A DNA stretch of 29,885 nt, from the NCBI GenBank assembly GCA_001430745.1, contig KQ481970.1, forward strand, positions 35,465-65,349. The letters run 5' to 3'. Position 1 is the stretch's first letter; every line of letters begins with the position of its first letter. The DNA is from Auxenochlorella pyrenoidosa. Taxonomy: Eukaryota > Chlorophyta > Trebouxiophyceae > Chlorellales > Chlorellaceae. Under the pieces are notes generated by a model, which ran no database searches, was not told the DNA's origin, and saw nothing but the letters and a program-made list of their open reading frames with translations. Position numbers and translations under genes: made by a program. Below are positions 9,554 through 20,462 of the stretch, piece after piece.

Positions 9554-12500
9554 ATGCCCCCCTCTGCTGCCGCCTGTCGTCGCCTGCCTGCTGCGCATGC
9601 TGCGACTCCGAATTCACAAAGCGAGCTCGGGCGGAATCCGCAGCTGTCTGCCAAGATGGATGACGCCGCCGACAGCCTCGCCGCCTTGTTTGGCAGCAAG
9701 CTGTCGCTGCAGACCCCGATTCACGCCACGCCCCACGACAGGCGCAAGTCGGCGGTGGCCCTGCCCGAATCGCACCCCGTTTCACCGGCTGGAAGCGATG
9801 GAGGCGCAAGCACCGTTTGCGCCGATGAGTTTGGCGGCAGCGGTGGCGGCGCACACAGCGGCAAGGCCGCCAGCAGCAGCAGCCCAAGCAGCATCCGTGG
9901 GCGGCCCAGCCCGACCTCTCCGCCAGCCACCTCACACTTTTCAATCCCTGCCATGCGCGCCGGCAGCCTGACGCCGGCGATGGCGCTGCCGCCTCCGCTG
10001 CCGACGGCGACAGACGAGCGCGTGACCCTCAACCTCTTTATCGACGCTGGCACGCCTCTTGCCAGCAGCGGCACCGCAGCCAAGCATGCGGCAGCGGCAG
10101 CAGCAGCAGCGTCAGAGGAGGCGTGTCGCCTGCGTGCAGAGCTGGATACCCTTCGGGCGCAGGCGGCGGCGGTCGAGCAGCGGCGGCAGCTGGAAGCTGA
10201 TCAGTTGAGAGCCGAGCTTGAGGCTCTCCGCGCCAAGGCAGCAGCCGAAAGCCGGCAGCGAAGAATAGCAGCGCCCGCAGCAGGGGAGGCAGGGGAGGCG
10301 GCACCAGGAGCGCAGCAAGCGGCGGCTGCTGGGGAGGAGCAGCGGGCTGCAGCACTTGCAGCAGCCGAGCCGACTGCTGGCGTCACGCTAGCCATCCACA
10401 TTGCTGATGCGACAGCACAGGTGGAGCAGCCTGCGCTTGCTGAGCCGGTGCAGCTTGTCCTGAACATCGTCGAGCCACCGCTCCATACCGCCGGCGCTGA
10501 CGGCACCAGCAGCGGCAGTGCTGCGCCAGCCGCTGCCGGCAACGCTGCCGCCTTGCAGCAGCAGCTTGCGAGGGCAGAGGCATGCCGAGAGGAGCTGGCG
10601 CGGCAGGCGGGGCAGCTCAAAGGGCGCATTGCCAAGGTGGGGGACATGCAGGAGTGCAACAATGGCGCAGAGCCATGCTCTGCCTGCTGGCCTGGCATGT
10701 GCCGCCTGGCAGGCAGAGCCCATGCGTGCCTGCCTGCCTTATTCCCCTCCCTGTGCGGTTGTCTGTGCAGCTTGAGGGCGCGGCCCTGGCTGGGGAGAGC
10801 CGCGTCAAGGCGCAGGCGGCGGAACTTGAGGGCCTCAAGGCAGCCAACCGGGAGCTGCAGGCGGTGCTGGAGGCGGCGCAGGTGGGGCCCAGGGCTTGTG
10901 GCTGCGTGGCAGTCCGAGGGCGCCCGCCTTTGAGTGGCAGGCGGGTGCAGCGCCGGCGTGCCTCTGCACACCACGCTGGTGCCGCTTGTACCAAACGCAC
11001 TCTGCAAACTGTAACAAAGATGGCCGGACCCCTGCTGGTTGCACTGGCCAACCTGGGGGGGCTTGGCGCATTTGTGCTAATGTCGCCAAGCGCACTTGCT
11101 GAGGGGAGCTTCCCTGGGGCATGTGCCTGGGGAGCTGATCAACCCTGGCGTCACCTGCTTGTCCGGCTGCAGGCCCAGGTGGGCGTGACCCCGGAGCGCG
11201 CCCGTGCCGAGCGGCAGCGCCTGGTGGCGGCGGCCAGCGAGGCGCAGGCGGCGGCCGACGCGCACGCTGAGCGCGCGCAGCGGCTGGAGGCGGTGCTGGC
11301 TTTCGAGGTGCGATGCGAGTGGGCAAGTCTTTGCCCTGACACTTTGAATGGCATGAATGGGAGCCGGAGCAGCTGGGCAAGTCTTTGCCCTGACACTTAA
11401 CAGGGGAGCCGGAACAGCTGGGCAGCGCTGAGCGGCGCTGAGCAGCGCCAAGCTTGGCGGCTGCCCGCAGGGCCGGGAGCGTCGGGGGCTGGCCGAGTTC
11501 CTGGCCCTGGAGCACGGCATCCTGGTGGAGGCGGAGCGCGGCGCGGCGGGGCAGGCGGCGCAGTGGCGCGCCGACGCGGGTGCGGCGGCGGCGCAGCTGG
11601 CCGAGGCGCGGCGCCGGCTGGTGGACACCGACGCGGCGCTGCTGCAGCGTGATGAGGAGGTGTGTGGAGGGGGTGGGGTGAGGTGGGGGTTGGCGGGTAG
11701 GGGGGGCTCAGGGAGATGCGGAGGGGGTTCAGTATCGGGTCAAGGGTTGCAGCTTGGAGGGCGGGCGTTGGGAGCTGAGCAGCACATACTGTGCGTCCGC
11801 CGGATGGGTGAAGCGGGAACTGTGGTTGTCTAGGGCAGCCTTCGCGTCATTGTATGTCCCTCCACCATGCCATGCCCGCTGCCATGCAGGTGCGCCAGCT
11901 GCGCGCCGAGCTGGGGTCGGCGCAGGCTGCCACCGAGGCGGCCGCCCAGCTGGCGGGCGAGTGGCGCCAGCGGGCGGAGCAGTTTGACCGGGACCGGCAG
12001 GCAGCGGCCGCCAACATCCGGTGGGTGCTGGCTGCGGGCCCAGAGGGGCGATTGCCTGCCAGCCCGGAATGCAAGGGAGCGGCGCGGGGCAGGCAGGCAA
12101 GCACGCTCGCGGCAGCAGCCCAGCGCAGCTGGGCCCGCCCACCACCTGTATGCCCCCGGCCCTTTTCTTGCTGCCTTCTGCCAGAACTTGGGCATGCCTG
12201 CCTGCAGGGCCTCAACCCCTCCCCCACCGCGCGTCCCCTGCCCTGCTCGACTGCAGCAAGGCGGAGCGCGAGCTGGAGCTGGTGGCCCAGGACAACGAGC
12301 GCATGTTCCGCCAGGTGGGCAGTGAGGGCCAGCAAAGGAAGGGGTGAAGGACCGCAGCCCCCGCCAGGGGAGGGCGAGCGCTGCAGAGGCGCTGCCGGCG
12401 AGGCAGAGCAGAGCCCGGATGCATATGCACACGTACTTGCCAAGGCGGCGGCTGCAGCGGTACGTGTGGCAAGCATGTACCGCCTGCACGCATGTGCCCC

Positions 12501-13062
12501 TTGGCACGTCTTGGGCTTGTTCCGTCGGCCTCATTGATGCCTTCGCTGCAGCCATGGCTCTTCTCGGCAGCCTGCAGCGCTAGCGTCCCTGCTGTGCCCC
12601 CAGCGGTGCCAATCGCTGCCCTTGGGCAGCTTGCCATGCTCACACTCCTTGTTCCCCAGCCCATGAGCCATCGCCATCAGGCAGCAGCCGGCCCCACCGC
12701 CGTACCCGCCACCGCCCTCCGCCCTGCAGCTCAACTTTGTGCGGACCAGGCTTGTGGGCCAGCTGGCGGGGCTGGACCTCAGCGTGCCCGACATCGGCAA
12801 GCTGGCGCGGGAGCTGCAGGTGGGTGCTGCCTGCGGCGGTGAGCTATGGTATTGAGGGGTGGGCTGCGGGAGGATGCCCATTGAAGACACGGCGTGCCTT
12901 GCTGCTTGGGGCAGAGTATTTTTTAGTCTTTCGATGCCCTGGTGTGCTCACGCCTGCCAGGCTTGCTCAGTGCAGTGCAACCCACGCTGTCGCCCGCCCC
13001 TCCTCATGCTGCAGTCATGGTGCGATCGTGAGGCGGCCCAGCGCGCGCGGCCACGGCCGTGA
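9554..13062 (+). CDS. Alanine-rich coiled-coil protein, function unknown
   Basis: Not recognised as a named family. Eight exons join in phase to about 629 residues: 9554-10636, 10771-10881, 11173-11307, 11471-11659, 11890-12020, 12257-12314, 12685-12819 and 13015-13062. The first about 150 residues are Ser/Pro/Gly-rich and probably disordered. After that come long Ala/Glu/Arg/Leu heptad-like stretches (RLRAELDTLRAQ, LEGLKAANRELQ, VRQLRAELGSAQ) typical of coiled coils. Three short beta-like segments interrupt the early part: VTLNLFID (about 157), VTLAIHIADA (about 277) and VQLVLNIVEP (about 299). A small non-coiled C-terminal part contains LNFVRTRLVGQLAGLDLS. Start choice is uncertain: ATG 9554 is first, but ATG 9656 (MDDAADSLAALFG) is also plausible. 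The acceptor of the seventh exon could be 12730 instead of 12685, and the last short exon is the weakest. Confidence 0.7.
11321..11424. repeat. Imperfect direct repeat inside intron 3 of the coiled-coil gene
   Basis: A 24-base segment starting GGGCAAGTCTTTGCCC occurs at 11321 and again, identical, at 11375. Each copy is followed by a spacer and then a GGGAGCCGG(A/G)RCAGCTGGGCA-like segment, so nearly two units of about 54 bases are present. Each copy also contains the inverted repeat GGGCAA-gtct-TTGCCC. Confidence 0.8.
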
Positions 13063-13543
13063 TCACGCGTGCTGTCCACACACTGCATGCGACAGCGCTG
13101 CTCCATGGGGCAGGGGCATTGGGTTGGCGTTTCCATTATAATCATAATTATCGAATAACAAGGGTGGAATGTGGTTGTTTTTCCTTGGTGGCAAGTCGTC
13201 ACACAGGATCCAGTGAGGAAGCTGGTGACCTTCGAGCATGCCGACGGTAACAGGCGATGCAGCCTGGTGGCCAGTGCGGAGTGCGAGGGCGGGTGCTCCC
13301 CCTTCTCCTCTGACCAGTGCTCTGCCAGGGGCTTGCGAACAATGAGAATGGGGCTGTCACGGAACTAGTTTTCACATTTTGGGCCCGGAGCTGGCGTGGC
13401 AAGTGCCACTTTGGCGCGTCCCACCAACTCCCCGAGGTCTCATTCGGAGTCAACTCATCATTGTTCCCGAGTTTTTCGCTGGCGAAGACTTTTATTCAGG
13501 CCAAGACCTGCTCCGGACGGGTCTTTGCACGAGTTAGCCGACA
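13063..13543. promoter_or_regulatory. Intergenic region before the cysteine-rich secreted protein
   Basis: It holds the 3' end of the coiled-coil gene and the upstream region of the next gene. An AT-rich patch lies at about 13130-13160, unlike the surrounding GC-rich DNA. A GTGGCA-ag-TGCCAC inverted repeat lies at about 13396-13409, and the 10-mer GAGTCAACTC lies at 13447-13456, about 90 bases before the ATG. No gene was seen. Confidence 0.4.
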
Positions 13544-15015
13544 ATGATGGCCCGGCGGTACCTCGCGCTCACGCTTGCCCTGGCGGTGGCTCTGGCAGGA
13601 TGTGGTGAGTTTGGAGAGCGCGGTGCGCCGTTTACAGCTGCCTTAGGGAGCTCAAGCCGTGGAGTTCGTGGACGCGGTGCCGAATTCACGAGAGGCGCCG
13701 GCCTCAGGGGTTGCCGCACAGAACGTGCCATAAAGGGAGCATGTTGTTGGCCTGGAGGGGTACGGAGCTGCCCCCGCGGCGCAATTAGACACCGCCGCAA
13801 CCACCCCCGCCGCCTTGCAGCCACGGCCAAGCCCACCCCGGTGAAGCCGTCGTGCGTCGAGGGCGAGAACGGATGCAAGACCTGCCGCAGGAAGAAGTGT
13901 GTGGCGTGCGAGGACGGCATGGGCCTCAAGGGCCTTAAGTGTGTGATGGTGCGTCGGCAGCGCAGGGCCCTTGGCACCGCTACTTCCTGTTTCTTGACAT
14001 CTGGCAGCGGCGAATGTCCGCTCTGGCTGCCGCGCTGGGCGCACCAGCAGACATGGCCTTTACTAGCCACACCTCTCTGGCAGTACCCGGGCTTCCGAGG
14101 CTTCAATACAATTGAACTCCTTTTCCCGCCTGACCTGCCTGCCTGCCTGCTCGCCCCTGTCCGTACCGCAGTGCAACGCTGGCGAGGGCTGCCTGTCGTG
14201 CAACGGCGCCAAGCCTAACAAGTGCACCAAGTGCGACGCCGGCACTTTTGCGGACGCCAAGGGCGTGTGCAAGCCCTGGTGAGGAGGGCTCGCGGGAAGC
14301 GGCAGGGCGCCTGCCCGCTTGAGGGTTGCCAGTGGTGGAGCCGAGCCTGGGTTGCAGCTGAGCCATGCTGTAGCTGACCGACAGCGGCTGCCCTGGGCAC
14401 GCCTCGCCTTGACTCGGATCGAAAAACTCACCTCCTGAGCTCCCCCGCGCCACTGGGATGCAGCAAGGACGCCAACTGCGCCAACTGCCGCAACAAGGCG
14501 GGCGTGTGCACTGCCTGGTGAGCTTCCCCGCGCGCCGACTGGCCGGGGCAGGCAGCGCCAGGCCAGCATGTCACCGCCGCCAGTGGGCTTGGGGCAGCAC
14601 TCATGCTGGCCGCAACACACCTTTGCGTGCACGGTTCTGCCGGCCTGCCAGGCCATGGCCTAGTATGCGGGCATGTCGCCAAAGAGAGTTGCCTGTCATG
14701 GCCGGTTGCCTGTAGCAGAGCGAACTTGCCTCCTCGCCCCCTCACCTCCCCTCTTGCCCACCCCAACACTGCAGCATGCCCGGCATGGCGCTGAAGGGCA
14801 ACAAGTGCGCAAAGTGCGACGGCGCCGGCCAGGTCGTGGTGCGCGGCCGCTGCCAGCGCTGCCCCCGCCTCTGCAACAAGTGCACCACCGTCTCGCGCTG
14901 CGCCGCCGACGGCTGCGCCGAGGGCGCCACTTACAGGGTGCGCAGCGGCAAGTGCGTCGCCGACATCCCCGCCCCGGCGCCGGCCCCCGAGCCTGAGACC
15001 GAGAGCTCCAACTGA
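13544..15015 (+). CDS. Small secreted cysteine-rich protein with ten CxxC pairs (furin-like/GFR Cys-repeat style)
   Basis: Five exons (13544-13604, 13821-13948, 14172-14278, 14464-14517, 14775-15015) join in phase to 196 residues. The first exon encodes MMARRYLALTLALAVALAGC, a clear signal peptide, so the protein enters the secretory pathway. The mature part has 26 cysteines, 20 of them in ten CxxC pairs (CKTC, CVAC, CLSC, CTKC, CKPC, CANC, CTAC, CAKC, CQRC, CNKC). The spacers are like those of growth-factor-receptor/furin-type cysteine repeats (for example CDAGTFADAKGVC). The tail, PAPAPAPEPETESSN, is Pro/Glu-rich with no membrane segment. The last two introns split a Cys codon as TG|C. Adhesion, wall or metal-binding roles are possible; none is shown. 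The ATG pair at 13544/13547 makes the exact start uncertain by one residue. Confidence 0.85.
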
Positions 15016-15642
15016 GCGCGCACGCGAGCCAGGGCCCGCCATCTGAAGGCCGGCGCTTGCCCGCCGCCCAGCCGCTGCGCGTGCACGGCAGTGCAGCCTT
15101 CAAGTGCTGGGCACCATTGTCAGAGCCTGCAGCGCTAGTGGGTTCTATCCCTGCCGTGTTTTTGTCCTGTGATCACACCCGAGTTGCCAAATTTGTCAAC
15201 GGTTGCTGTTTCCTGCGCCGTCAATTTTGCACGTGTGCGAACCTGCTGGTCCTGACCCATCATGTAAGCTAAAGTTGAGTCAACTCGAGTCCAGGGCTGC
15301 CCGCCTACAGCCAGCTGGAGCACACTTACCCGCACCATTGATATCATGAGCTGATGGGGGGCTGGGCTTTCTAACGCGCAGGTGCTGGTTGCAATGTATT
15401 CGTGGGGCCTGGAACTCAGTACAGCATAGCACTGGCTTTGCCCTCATGTGGCTCCCAGTTGCATGAATCCTTCCCACCACTCTCATCTCCTCGCCTGCAC
15501 ATGCCTGACCCCTGCGTGATGCGGCAACCGGTTTCAGTGGCGTGCAGTACAAAGTAATGAAAGAATATAAAGTTGCAAGAGGTCAGGGTGGTCAAGGTTG
15601 CTGGCGGCTGTCGCTGCGTCGCGTTGCCTCGTGCTGTGCCGG
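15016..15642. other. Convergent intergenic region (3' ends of Cys-rich and pseudouridine synthase genes)
   Basis: The 627 bases between two stop codons contain no supported gene. A polyadenylation signal for the plus-strand gene is visible, followed by a short palindromic cluster at about 15274-15290 (GTTGAGTCAAC overlapping ACTCGAGT). Confidence 0.55.
15263..15267 (+). terminator. Putative TGTAA polyadenylation signal of the Cys-rich gene
   Basis: TGTAA about 250 nt after the stop codon at 15015, a normal distance for green algae, and on the coding strand of that gene. Confidence 0.55.
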
Positions 15643-18600
15643 CTACGCCCCCAGTCCCTGCGTCGCCGCCGCTGCTTGGGCAGCGCTGCCCTCCTCGCCC
15701 GCGCTGGGCCCAAACTCTGCGCCCGGCACGTGCTGCAGCCCCAGCTGCGCCATGGCTTGCAGGAAGTCTGGCGGGACGGGGGAGCGCACGGTGAGGGGCT
15801 GCCCGGTGCGTGGGTGCGTGATGGTGATGGCCGCAGCGTGCAGCGCGTGCCGCCCAATCCACGGCCCTGCACGCCAGCGGGGGGGGCCCGGGGTTTGGCC
15901 ATGCATTGTGGAGGTGGGTTGCTGCATGTGCTGCCCTGTTCGGGCCATGGATTGCGAGCATGGACGAGGGGTGGAGACGTAGCTGCTGGGCAACGCATGC
16001 GGCGTCGGGACCTGCCAGGGGCAGCCCAGTGGCCGGCGGTTCTGCGCGGGTGCACGATGCGCCTGCCGCGTGCACCTGTCACGCCGTAGAGGTCGTCTCC
16101 CAGGATGGCGTGCCCAGCATGCGCCAGGTGGACGCGGATCTGCGCAGCCCGGGAGCGTCCAGGGCACAGCGCGGGTGGGCGGAAGAAGGATGGGAAGTTC
16201 GATAATTTGGCGCAGCAGGGGGCAGCGTCCTTCAGCGCACAGGCAGTGCCCATGGCCCTGCGCTCGAGGCCTGGCAGCCAGGCGCGGCGCCCTGCCCCAG
16301 AAACTGGCATGGCTGGTGGCCCTACACCCCTGCCGCAGGCCCTCCCGCCGGCCCACCTGGTGTGTGCGCCCCGTCAGCGGGCGGCAGCTGACCAGGCTCA
16401 GCCCACCCGCCTGCAGGGCGGCCGCCAGCGCGGCGTCGGAGCGGGGGGCGGGGCTGCCCTGGCTGGCCAGGTCGGCGCCTGCCACCGACTCCACCACACT
16501 GAACTCTGTGAGCGCGGGCTTGCCGTCTGGCAGCACGCGGCGCGCCACGCTGCGCAGCGGCAGGTATGGTGGGGCGCACGCTCAAGGCAGGGCAGGGCAT
16601 GCGGTGCTTGCAGGCGTGTTCACACCACTCGCTCGCTTGTGGCAACGCAGGCCGACCTTTCCCAGCACCGCCCGACCCCTTGGAATCACAGCAGCCAACT
16701 CAATACAGTCGCAACAGCAGCAACAGCTGCAGCAGGCATATGCCAAGTCAGGCCGGCTCAATGTGAGCGCGTGGCTGGTGCGCGCATGGCGGGGCCAGCC
16801 GGCAGCTCACACATCCTCGGGGTCGCGCTCAATGGGGGCATCCACAGTGAAGTGGCCCTGCTGCGGTACGCCCACCGCCAGCGCAAGGTATTGCTTGCGC
16901 ACCGTCTTGCGCCTGCAGGGGGGCAGCGCGGCGTGGCAGTGGGCTGGGCAGCGGGTGATGAAGGGTGACGGCACAGGGGGGGGAGGGTGGGGCGCGCATG
17001 CAGCGCAGCGCGATGGAGGCAGGAAGAGGGCAGCAGGCATTGGCCGGCAAGGCGCTCCCTGGGTGGTGCCAGCTGGGGCAGCTGGCAGGCAAGGCTGCCC
17101 GGCCCGGGCCTCCTTGTGTGGCATTGCAGCGCATACGCATGGCAACAGGGGCATCCAGGCAGGGCGCCCGCAGGCCGGCCCGTGCACAGCGTCGGGCCGG
17201 GCGCACGGGCGCAGCACCCACGCGCCAGCTGGACTGGGCACGCCAACCCGCGCGCCCGGCCCGCAGGCGGGCACCACGCCGCCGTGCACACCGTACGCAC
17301 CTGAACTGGGCGTGCACCCCGTCCACAATATCCTTCTTCTTGGCAAACAGCACCACCCCCGTGGTGTTCATGTCCAGCCGGTGCAGCGTCAGCGGCTCAA
17401 ACCCCAGGGTGCCTGCGCCGGCCGGGCAGGGAGGGAGCGCCCTTGAGCTTGGGGTGGGTTTTGTGGAGGGCTGGGGCTGGAGCAGCCCTTCCGGGTAGGC
17501 CCCTGCGCACCATACGACGCGCCGCGACTGCGCCTCCAAGGGGGTTGGCGACGGGGGCCAGCAACAAGGGTGGGGAGCAGGGGCGCCTCACCGATGATGC
17601 GGTTGACCATGCTGCCGCCGATGTAGCGATGCTTGGGCGCCGTGATCACAAAGGGCGGCTTGTTCACTGCGGTGCACAGAGGGGCCCCGGGCCGCGCCAG
17701 TGAGCCAGAGGCCACGGCGCACACAAAGCTGCCGCCGGGCTGCGGCGGGGGACTGCCGGGCTGTTGCCCGGCGTCGCCCGTCACTTGGCCGGCCCTGACG
17801 TGCGACCCCCCAGCGCGGCAGGCGCGGGATCACGCGGCAGCAGCCTGAACCGGCCACACGACAGCAGGGAGGAGCAGGTCATCTGCTTGGGGCAAAAAAC
17901 AAGGCAGCGGCGGGTGTGCTGACCAGCAATGAGGTCATCATCTTCGTACAGCACCTCCACCGGGTGCTCGGTGTCGGCCGCCAGCGGCACCGCGCGCTTG
18001 GCCGCACCAAGCAGCGCCGCCGCGCGCTCCGGCGGCAGCCCCAGCGCGGCGGCAATCTCCGCGGGGCCCTGCCTGAGCGGCTCGCCGTCGGGGCCGCGCT
18101 GGCGAAAGGCGATGTCGAGCTGCGGGGGGTGCGAGGGGGGGGGGGCCGGGTCAGGGTTTTATGTTGGCGGGGCGGCAGGGGGGTGCGGGGAGGTGGGCAG
18201 GATTTCATGTTGGCGGGGCGGCCGGGGGGAAGGGGTGGGCGGGGCCGTATGCAGGATGGGACGCGTTCGGGGTTCGAGGTTTGCAGAAAATGCCAGGAGT
18301 GGATGCAGCCGACGGTGGCCAGGGGTAGGCAACGGGGAGCGCAAGCTGAAGCGCGCCTGGGTGGCTTTGCGCTGCCAGGATGCAGGCCCGGCGGCATGCT
18401 CAGCATGGCAGTGTCAGCGGCAGGCGGGTGCAGCCGGCAGGGCAGCTACCAGGCACGGTAGCGCAGACCTACGGGGCCTGACCATGCCTCTGTTTGCAGC
18501 GTGGGCGGGCACCGCCCAGCGCTGCTTGCCACGCCAGCAAGGCGAGGTCAGCATGCGCAGCAGTAGGCTGAGGCAGGCACCCACCGCCTTGGTGCGCTGC

Positions 18601-19319
18601 TCCTCCTCCCGCTGCTCCACGACCTGCAGCCACTCCCGGATCGCGGCATCCGCTGGGTGCAGCTGCCACGTAGGCCGGCCTTGCTGCTGCTGCCGCGAGC
18701 GGTCGGCGCCGTCGCTGTCGCCGTCGCTCCCGCTGCCTGCCACCGCCTGCTGCCGCTGCTGCTCTGCCTGCCCGTCTGCCGCTGGGCCTGCTGCCTGCTG
18801 CTGCTCTGCCTGCTGCGATTCGGCACCCTCCAGCAGGCGCCGCCACTCCTCGGGCCGGGCCACGTCGGGGCAGCAGCGAAGGATGTGCACCTCAAAGGCT
18901 GGCACCTTGTAGCAGCACTGCCCGCAGGCGGGGCAGCGGTACGAGGGGCGGTCCTTCCACCACAGCGGGGGCCGGCCGTTGCGCAGCTCAGCAGCCACCT
19001 GCCGCGCCCGTGCCCGCTGCTTCTTGCCTGCTGGCTGCTGCTGCTGCTGCTGCTGCTGTGGCCCAGCCGCAGCCTGAGCTTGTTGCTCCTGCTGTTGGTG
19101 CTGCTGCTGCGCATGCCCGCTGTCCAGCGCTGTGGCTGGAACTGCTGCAGTTGCCATTTCGGCAGCGCTGCTGCCGCCGCCGCTGCCGCCGCCAGTCGCG
19201 GCACCGCGGACCACCGCTGACGGCTGCCGCTTAGCAGCGAACCCCTTGAACTGATGAAGGCTGGAGAGGCGCAGGCAGGTGGAAGAGCGGCTCAGGAGGG
19301 TGCAACAAGCACGCTGCAT
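15643..19319 (-). CDS. RluA-type RNA pseudouridine synthase with cysteine-rich N-terminal extension
   Basis: Converts uridine to pseudouridine in RNA (rRNA or tRNA; target unknown). Eight exons join in phase to 566 residues: 18585-19319, 17924-18119, 17592-17666, 17301-17412, 16811-16912, 16357-16549, 16076-16139 and 15643-15866. The catalytic domain starts near residue 295 with VEVLYEDDDLIAVNKPP. It contains LHRLDMNTTGVVLFAK with the catalytic Asp at about 349, KQYLALAVG, CRPLTGRTHQIRVHLAHAGH, GDDLYG, and ALHAAAITITHP. The N-terminal 245 residues hold an organelle-style leader, Gln runs and a CPACGQCC-H-CC segment (Cys129, 132, 135, 136, His145, Cys149, 150) that could bind zinc. Plastid or mitochondrial location is inferred from the leader. 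All introns are GT-AG. The next gene, SPT4, starts head-to-head 294 bases away. Confidence 0.92.
18158..18237. repeat. Two-copy tandem repeat in intron 1 of the pseudouridine synthase gene
   Basis: A G-rich unit containing ATGTTGGCGGGGCGGC is present at 18161 and again at 18207, a 46-base period. The copies differ by a few bases. It lies wholly within an intron. Confidence 0.75.
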
Positions 19320-19613
19320 AGGCGCTTGTGGGTCTGGGCGAGCGTGTTGGTATCTACGGGCCGCTTATGTAATTAAGAACTGTAATGATATGCTTGCAAG
19401 CTATTTCAGCTCGATTCAGACCCAAATTCCGCAAAAAGAAAGCAGGTCTCGGTGCTGAGTCTGCATTTCTTCTTCCTTTCGTCACGTTCATCGTTGCAGC
19501 AGCAGTGATAGTCGCTGGGATTGTTCCCCCCGCCGTTCGGATCCTCCAGTCGCAGAAAGTCGCGCGCGCTCTTCGCTGTGGGTCCTAGCGGGCGGTCCCG
19601 CCCGCTCACTGCA
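19320..19613. promoter_or_regulatory. Divergent intergenic region between pseudouridine synthase and SPT4
   Basis: The 294 bases lie between outward-facing start codons and probably contain a shared or back-to-back promoter. The segment at about 19360-19440 is AT-rich compared with its surroundings. No specific factor site was recognised. Confidence 0.5.
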
Positions 19614-20462
19614 ATGTCGGAGGGTGGTGATCAAGTTGCCCAGCCGCCCACCGACCTGGGCAAGAGTCTGCGCTGCTGTGTACCATGCCGCCTGATCAAG
19701 TCGTTCGACCAATTTTATGAGCAGGCAAGAGACGACAGCGTCGTTGGGCGGACGTGAACGCACGACGGATCAGATTCGGGAGTCGGGCACTGCTTGGTGG
19801 CTCCGTTGCCGCCGCCGCCGCTGCCGCTGCTGCCACTGGTGCCGGTGCCTTACGTTTCCTTGCCCTGCAGGGCTGCGAGAATTGCCCTTACCTTGACATG
19901 GAGGGCGACCGGGAACGTGTGTTTGACTGCACCACCTCTGAGTTCAAGGTGGGGCTGCTCGGTGTAGGGCACCCAGGCTGCTGCTCTGCGCTGGTTGCTT
20001 GAGCTGAGGGCATGCATTGAGGCGCTCCCGGGCCACCCAGCTCGTGCACAACACTGCTGCGCTTTGCGGTGCAGGGCATGGTCAGCGTGGTCGACCCCAA
20101 GACCAGCTGGTGTGCCAAGTGGCTGCGTCTGAAGTGAGTGCGCAGCAGTGTGCTGCTGCTGCCAATAACTCGGGGCTGCTCAGCGGCATGCCCTGTGCGT
20201 TCGCCAGCCTGGGTTTTGGGCAGTGAAGGCCAGGCTGGCCGCGTGGCACCGTCCAGGCAGCGCAGCAGGCGGCGGTGCTGCCTAGGCAGCAGCCCCTGGC
20301 ACGGCCCAGCGTTCCCCGCCGCCCACCCCTCAACCCCCCGCCCTGCACCCCCGCAGGAAGTTTGTGCCGGGCTGCTACGCCCTGAGCGTGCAGGCGGAGC
20401 TGCCGCAGCACATTGAGGACATCCTGGACAACCGCGGCATCAAGTGGCGGTTGCAGGACTAG
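19614..20462 (+). CDS. SPT4: Transcription elongation factor SPT4 (DSIF subunit)
   Basis: Zinc-binding small subunit of the SPT4-SPT5 (DSIF) complex, which rides on RNA polymerase II and aids elongation. Exons 19614-19724, 19871-19948, 20075-20133 and 20357-20462 give 117 residues, the same length as the animal protein. Visible landmarks are the four zinc ligands Cys22-x2-Cys25 and Cys39-x2-Cys42 around SFDQFYEQGCENC, then VFDCTTSEFKGMVSVVDP, SWCAKWLRLKKFVPGCYALSV, and a short C-terminal tail. The first intron starts with GC (CAG|GCAAGA at 19725). A GT donor 21 bases earlier or later in phase would add or remove residues inside the conserved FDQF-x3-GCENC spacing, so GC is preferred. Confidence 0.96.

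Noticed and set aside
13544..13604. LAGC at the end of the signal peptide, like a bacterial lipobox
   Set aside because: The gene has spliceosomal introns and sits among nuclear eukaryotic genes, so bacterial lipoprotein processing is not expected.
16070..17446. Plus-strand open frame of 458 codons
   Set aside because: It lies antisense to the pseudouridine synthase exons and introns, with no domain and Arg/Gly/Pro-rich composition typical of shadow frames.
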